Part shown: positions 5,772 through 9,193 of the stretch, piece after piece
How positions within the stretch are numbered: position 1 is the stretch's first letter
How the letters are laid out: each line of letters starts with the position of its first letter
The notes under the pieces: model-generated
What the model was told of the DNA's origin: nothing
Seen by the model: the letters and a program-made list of their open reading frames with translations, nothing else
Database searches by the model: none
Source: Chloroflexota bacterium
Lineage (GTDB): Bacteria; Chloroflexota; Anaerolineae; B4-G1; SLSP01
Assembly: GCA_022707725.1 (NCBI GenBank)
Contig: JAKJAB010000119.1
Location: 1 to 9,193 of the forward strand
Length of the DNA stretch: 9,193 bases
Reading direction: 5' to 3'
Made by a program: the position numbers and the translations under genes

Positions 5772-7358
5772 GTGACAGATAAAAGTAGGGAGCTTTCCGG
5801 GGAGTCTCAAAAGGTCACGCGCGCGGCGATCGTGATTTTTATCGGGAACATCATCAGCCGCGCTTTGGGACTCGTCCGGGATATGGCGAAATCGTATTTC
5901 TTTGGCGCTGGCGGAGCCGTCAGCGCCTTTGACGTTGCCGCGCAAGTGCCGACGATGTTCTACGACCAGCTCGTCGGCGGATTGCTGAATTCGGCGCTCG
6001 TGCCCGTGTTCTCCGATTACGCGCGCGACGAGAACCGCGAAGAACTCTGGCGCGTGCTTGGCTTTGTCTTCTCCCTCATCACCTTGCTGCTCGGCGTGCT
6101 GGTGCTCTTGGTGGAGATTGCCGCCCCGTGGATCGCCCGTGTGTTGGGCAAGGGCCTCGATCCCCAGTATCTCGACCTCGCCACGGCTATGATTCGCATC
6201 ACTGCCCCCGCCGTGTTCTTTTTGAACGTAGCCGGATTATTTTCGAGCGTTCTGTATGCGTTGCAACGGTTCACGTTGCCCGCCTTCACCGCCGCCGTGT
6301 TCAACGCGACGGTCGTTGCGGTGATTTTCGTCGGGCACAAGACCCTGGGCGCGCGCACGTTGGCGGCAGGATGGCTCTGCGCCAGCATCGCGCAGATGCT
6401 CTTCCAATGGCCTGGTTTGAAGGGCGCGCGGTTGCAGTTTCGCCTGTCCTTTCCACTGCACCCGGCGCTGGTCAAAATGGGACAGCTCTATCTGCCCATC
6501 GGGTTGGGGTTGTTGGTCGATCAGGCTGCTGTGGCCTTGAGCTTCAACATCGCATCGCGGACCGGGCCGAGCGGCATCGCGTGGATGAAGTACGCTGCCA
6601 CTTTGATCCAACTGCCGCTTGGGTTGGTCGTCACGGCGATCTCGATTGCGATCTTGCCGACGCTGGCGCGGTATGCCGCCAACGTCAACGAGGACGCTTT
6701 CCGCGCGACGTTGGCGCAAGGGCTGCGTCTGGTGCAAATCCTCATCATCCCGGCAGCGGCAGCCCTGCTGGTGATGGGTGAACCGGTTGTGGCGCTCATC
6801 TTCCAGCGCGGCGAATTTATGCCCACCGATACCGTTGCCACCGTTGAGGCTTTGCGCTTTTCGATCCTGGGCCTGGTCTTCGCGGCGCTCGACCAGCCGC
6901 TTGTCTTCGCCTTCTATGCCCGCAAGGATACGTGGACGCCCGCGCTCGTCGGTGTGGGGACGGTGGCGTTCTACGTCGTGCTGGCCGTCGTCCCGACACT
7001 GTTTGGACCTCCGCAACTGTGGGCGCTCATTCTGGCGAATTCGCTCAAGCTGATGGCCCACGCGTTGCTCATGCTTTATCTCTTCGCGCGCAAAGTGGGT
7101 AGCCTGCGTTCCTATCGCATCGGGCGGACGACGTTGGCGGCGGTGGGCGCTGCGGCCCTTATGTCGGCGCCGGTGGCGCTGATGTTGGCGGCGCTCAAGG
7201 ACATTGTTCCTCCGGGGGCGCTCGGCTACCTGGCCCGTACTCTGGCTGCTGGCGTGGCTGGCGGCGCGTCTTATCTCGTCGCCTTACGTTTCATGGACGT
7301 GGAGGAATTGACGATCTTGCGCCAGGCCCTCCGCCGTCCACCTATTGGCGAGGCATAG
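5772..7358 (+). CDS. murJ: MurJ-like lipid II flippase (MviN family), with altered key residues
   Basis: This is a polytopic membrane protein of about 528 residues with some 14 predicted hydrophobic segments, as in MurJ, which flips lipid II across the cytoplasmic membrane for peptidoglycan synthesis. Family landmarks are SRALGLVRD and FFGAG near the N-terminus, the LLNSALVPVFSDYA segment, the LIQLPLGLVVTAIS and AILPTLARYAA block, LIFQRGEF, and FAFYARKDTWTPALV. Compared with Escherichia coli MurJ, Arg18 and Arg24 are kept (SRALGLVRD), but Asp39 aligns with Ser, Arg52 with Tyr and Arg270 with Thr (KYAAT in place of YYADR). The start is uncertain: GTG 5772 has GAAGG (5762-5766) 5 bases upstream, whereas TTG 5754 has GAGGG 13 bases upstream. 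Five bases separate it from the next gene. It might be a paralogue moving another polyprenyl-linked precursor. Confidence 0.88.
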   Translation: MTDKSRELSGESQKVTRAAIVIFIGNIISRALGLVRDMAKSYFFGAGGAVSAFDVAAQVPTMFYDQLVGGLLNSALVPVFSDYARDENREELWRVLGFVFSLITLLLGVLVLLVEIAAPWIARVLGKGLDPQYLDLATAMIRITAPAVFFLNVAGLFSSVLYALQRFTLPAFTAAVFNATVVAVIFVGHKTLGARTLAAGWLCASIAQMLFQWPGLKGARLQFRLSFPLHPALVKMGQLYLPIGLGLLVDQAAVALSFNIASRTGPSGIAWMKYAATLIQLPLGLVVTAISIAILPTLARYAANVNEDAFRATLAQGLRLVQILIIPAAAALLVMGEPVVALIFQRGEFMPTDTVATVEALRFSILGLVFAALDQPLVFAFYARKDTWTPALVGVGTVAFYVVLAVVPTLFGPPQLWALILANSLKLMAHALLMLYLFARKVGSLRSYRIGRTTLAAVGAAALMSAPVALMLAALKDIVPPGALGYLARTLAAGVAGGASYLVALRFMDVEELTILRQALRRPPIGEA

Positions 7359-7363
7359 CAAAG

Positions 7364-8620
7364 ATGAGTCACACAACGCGGATCACACGGGCACTTCTGG
7401 CGCTCATTCTGCTCTTGTTGGCGGGTTGTACAGGAGAAGAACAGCAGGAAAAGCATATCATCGTCCTCTGGCACGCCTTTACCGGGGTGGAATCGCAGGC
7501 ATTGCAAGCGCTGACTGATCAGTTCAACGCGGACAATGTCCTGGATATTGTCTTGCTGACGGAATACCAACAAGACATCATCACTAAAATCTCAAGCGCT
7601 ACCATTGAGCATCGCCCTGACCTGGTGATTCTGTGGCCCAAGGACTTGCAAGCCTACATCACCGCCGGTTTGATCGGAACCACCCCAAACTTTGCGCCGG
7701 CCATACGCCGCGAGCGCGCCGACCTGCTCCCCATGGCCGAGGCGCTCTACTCGGTCAACGATACGATGCTGGCGCTGCCTATGGGCCTGGCGACCTACAT
7801 GCTGTATTACAACGTGGATTGGTTGAGTGATCTAGTTTATATGCCGGAGACGGCCACCTGGGAGGATTTCCGCCAGACGGTTTGCGCGGCCACGAACCCT
7901 TCCGGCGGCCAGGTGGGATTGGGATTGCCTGCCAACGCCAGCAGCCTGCTCTCTCTGTTGACCTCAGGTGGTGCGGAGATTGTGGGCGCGGACGGATTCT
8001 ACAATTTCGCTGACAACGCCGGCCAGCAGACTGCGTTGTTGCTGAACGAAACCCTCGGTACGTGCGGCGTCGTCTATAACGATGTGGATGATGGCATCGG
8101 GCGACTAAGCCACAGTTCGATGGCCATGCTGGTGGAATCTAGCCTGCGACTCAATGACATCGACCAGGCTGTTATCGCCGGACGCAACTTCAAACTCGGC
8201 GTGAGTGCGTTGCCGGGGCCGGCTGGACCAGGACCGACGTTATGGTATGGGCCGGGCATGGTGATCGTCGCGCCCGAGGGCGACCGGCGCGACGCGGCGC
8301 TCAGTGTGCTGGGGTGGTTTTTCTCCACCGAGGCGCAGGCGATGTGGAGCGCCAATACCGATTACTTGCCGGTGCGCCGTTCGCTCATCGAAAGCCGCTT
8401 GCAGATCGAAGGACTCAAGGCTGTGGAAATGAGCCTGCTGCAGATGACGTTGTCGGCAGCCGATCAAGCGACCTGGGTGGCCTGGCCGCGCTTCACGGAT
8501 AACATGGCATGTCGCGCTTCACTGTTGCGTGGATTGCTCTCGATTGGGGAGGGGGTGACGACGCCAGGTGCTTATATCGACACTGCCGTCACTGCGTGCA
8601 ACACGGGGGTCAAACCATGA
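7364..8620 (+). CDS. Solute-binding lipoprotein of an ABC importer (family 1, sugar type)
   Basis: This 418-residue protein has a lipoprotein signal: basic N-terminus, hydrophobic stretch ALLALILLLLAGC and lipobox LAGC with Cys22 as the lipidated residue. The mature part starts like family 1 solute-binding proteins: HIIVLWHAFTGVESQALQAL, TEYQQDIITKI, RPDLVILWPKDLQAYI, then the hinge-region motif LALPMGLATYMLYYNVDWL and a late GWFFSTEAQAMWSANTDYLPVRRS. These proteins deliver sugars or similar solutes to an ABC permease. No permease or ATPase gene of that type is in the window, though they may follow. Four cysteines in the mature domain, in CAATN, GTCGV, MACRAS and TACNT, could form disulfides. 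GAGG (7350-7353) lies 10 bases before the start, inside the end of the flippase gene. It is translationally coupled to the next gene through ATGA. Confidence 0.88.
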   Translation: MSHTTRITRALLALILLLLAGCTGEEQQEKHIIVLWHAFTGVESQALQALTDQFNADNVLDIVLLTEYQQDIITKISSATIEHRPDLVILWPKDLQAYITAGLIGTTPNFAPAIRRERADLLPMAEALYSVNDTMLALPMGLATYMLYYNVDWLSDLVYMPETATWEDFRQTVCAATNPSGGQVGLGLPANASSLLSLLTSGGAEIVGADGFYNFADNAGQQTALLLNETLGTCGVVYNDVDDGIGRLSHSSMAMLVESSLRLNDIDQAVIAGRNFKLGVSALPGPAGPGPTLWYGPGMVIVAPEGDRRDAALSVLGWFFSTEAQAMWSANTDYLPVRRSLIESRLQIEGLKAVEMSLLQMTLSAADQATWVAWPRFTDNMACRASLLRGLLSIGEGVTTPGAYIDTAVTACNTGVKP

Positions 8621-9193
8621 ATGACCGGGTCATGGCGCGTCACTACGCAAAACGGTGTGGGCCGCGATTGGTCCTGGCGGTGTTGGTGGCCGTGGTGTTT
8701 CTTGGCGGTGTGACGTGTCCGGCAGCGCAGCAGAGCAGTCCCACCGTCGATTTTCATCAGGCGATCAACCGCGCGCGATTGAACGAAGGGCTGACGCCAC
8801 TGGGGTTGTCGACGTTGCTCACGCAGGCCGCGCAGCGCCACGCGGATGATATTGCCAAACGCGGCGCCGCCTCGCACGAAGGCGCAGATGGCTCCACCTA
8901 CCAACAGCGCATACGCGAGGCCGGCTATCGCGCGTGGAACGATGGCTTGCTGGTCAACGAGGTGGTGTGGCTCGGTTTGGGCGGACTGGTTGATGCGCTC
9001 AACTGGTTCCGCAATCGCGCTGAAGAGTGGGCGATCTTCACCGACATACGCTATCGCGAAATCGGGGTAGGATACGCCGAAGATGGACAGGGCGTGCACT
9101 ACTTCGTAATCACATTCGGTGCGCGGCCCGGTGTGCTGCCGATCTTCATCAACGATGGGGCCGAGGTGACCGACTCTCCGGTGGTAGCCGTCC
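8617..9193 (+). CDS. Secreted CAP/SCP-domain protein, 3' end cut by the window
   Basis: The start ATG overlaps the stop of the lipoprotein gene (ATGA, 8617-8620), and 192 codons are visible before the window ends. A basic N-terminus and hydrophobic segment (17-33) form a signal peptide or membrane anchor. Residues 45-168 are a CAP (cysteine-rich secretory/YkwD-type) domain: DFHQAINRARLNEGLTPL, QAAQRHADDIA with His75, SHEGADGSTYQQRIREAGY with His87, NEVVW with Glu115, and REIGVGYAEDGQGVHYFVITFG. Bacterial CAP proteins are extracellular and mostly of unknown function. The His normally found in the SPGHRxN(I/L)L block is missing: the corresponding stretch reads WFRNRAEEWAIF, with Glu136 at that position. 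The part after 170 may begin another extracellular domain. Confidence 0.87.
   Translation, partial: MNDRVMARHYAKRCGPRLVLAVLVAVVFLGGVTCPAAQQSSPTVDFHQAINRARLNEGLTPLGLSTLLTQAAQRHADDIAKRGAASHEGADGSTYQQRIREAGYRAWNDGLLVNEVVWLGLGGLVDALNWFRNRAEEWAIFTDIRYREIGVGYAEDGQGVHYFVITFGARPGVLPIFINDGAEVTDSPVVAV

Noticed and set aside
6237..7061. A 274-residue minus-strand frame inside the MurJ-like gene
   Set aside because: It is a shadow frame of low-complexity charged residues; the plus-strand membrane protein explains the region.

Overview
The window looks like chromosomal DNA from an uncultured, GC-rich bacterium. The MurJ type, the EcfA-like tail on the first gene, and short tandem heptamers scattered between and inside genes together suggest a Chloroflexota (Anaerolineae-like) genome. 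That assignment is inference; there is no rRNA or marker phylogeny here.

Left part (1-1180): a 4.5-copy CCAGCAA heptamer array ends 11 bases before the ribosome binding site of a 281-residue ATP-binding cassette protein. This protein appears chimeric: its first two thirds read as an ABC-F (translation-factor/resistance type) cassette and its last third as the C-terminal end of an ECF-transporter EcfA ATPase, joined at the Walker B motif. It converges on a remnant of a HicB-family antitoxin that keeps the ribbon-helix-helix part but has lost its N-terminal domain and start codon.

Middle (1176-4237, minus strand): a compact larE-larB-larC operon for the nickel-pincer nucleotide (NPN) cofactor. 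LarB carboxylates and hydrolyses nicotinate adenine dinucleotide, LarE converts the two carboxylates to thiocarboxylates, and LarC inserts nickel using CTP. No larA (the client racemase/epimerase) is in the window. LarC carries a 62-residue linker with 35 histidines. It also has a (TAGACGG)n heptamer tract inside the reading frame, close to where the Lactobacillus plantarum gene is split into larC1 and larC2. A change of one repeat unit would break the frame. A 9-bp-unit inverted repeat separates larB from larC.

A 331-bp divergent intergenic region (4238-4568) holds a good minus-strand -10 box for the lar operon, an 11-bp direct repeat ACGATTCAGCC (one copy over the -35/spacer of that promoter), and a 14/15 inverted repeat.

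Right part (4569-9193, plus strand): an amidohydrolase-2 family metal hydrolase, then a tight run of envelope genes: a MurJ-like lipid flippase, a solute-binding lipoprotein, and a CAP-domain secreted protein cut by the window end. The last three are spaced 5 bp apart and then overlap by 4 bp (ATGA), so they are probably co-transcribed. The MurJ-like protein lacks three of the charged residues known to be essential in Escherichia coli MurJ.

I did not find a wholly new defence or mobile system. The most unusual features are the repeat tract within larC, the hybrid ABC gene, and the altered MurJ.
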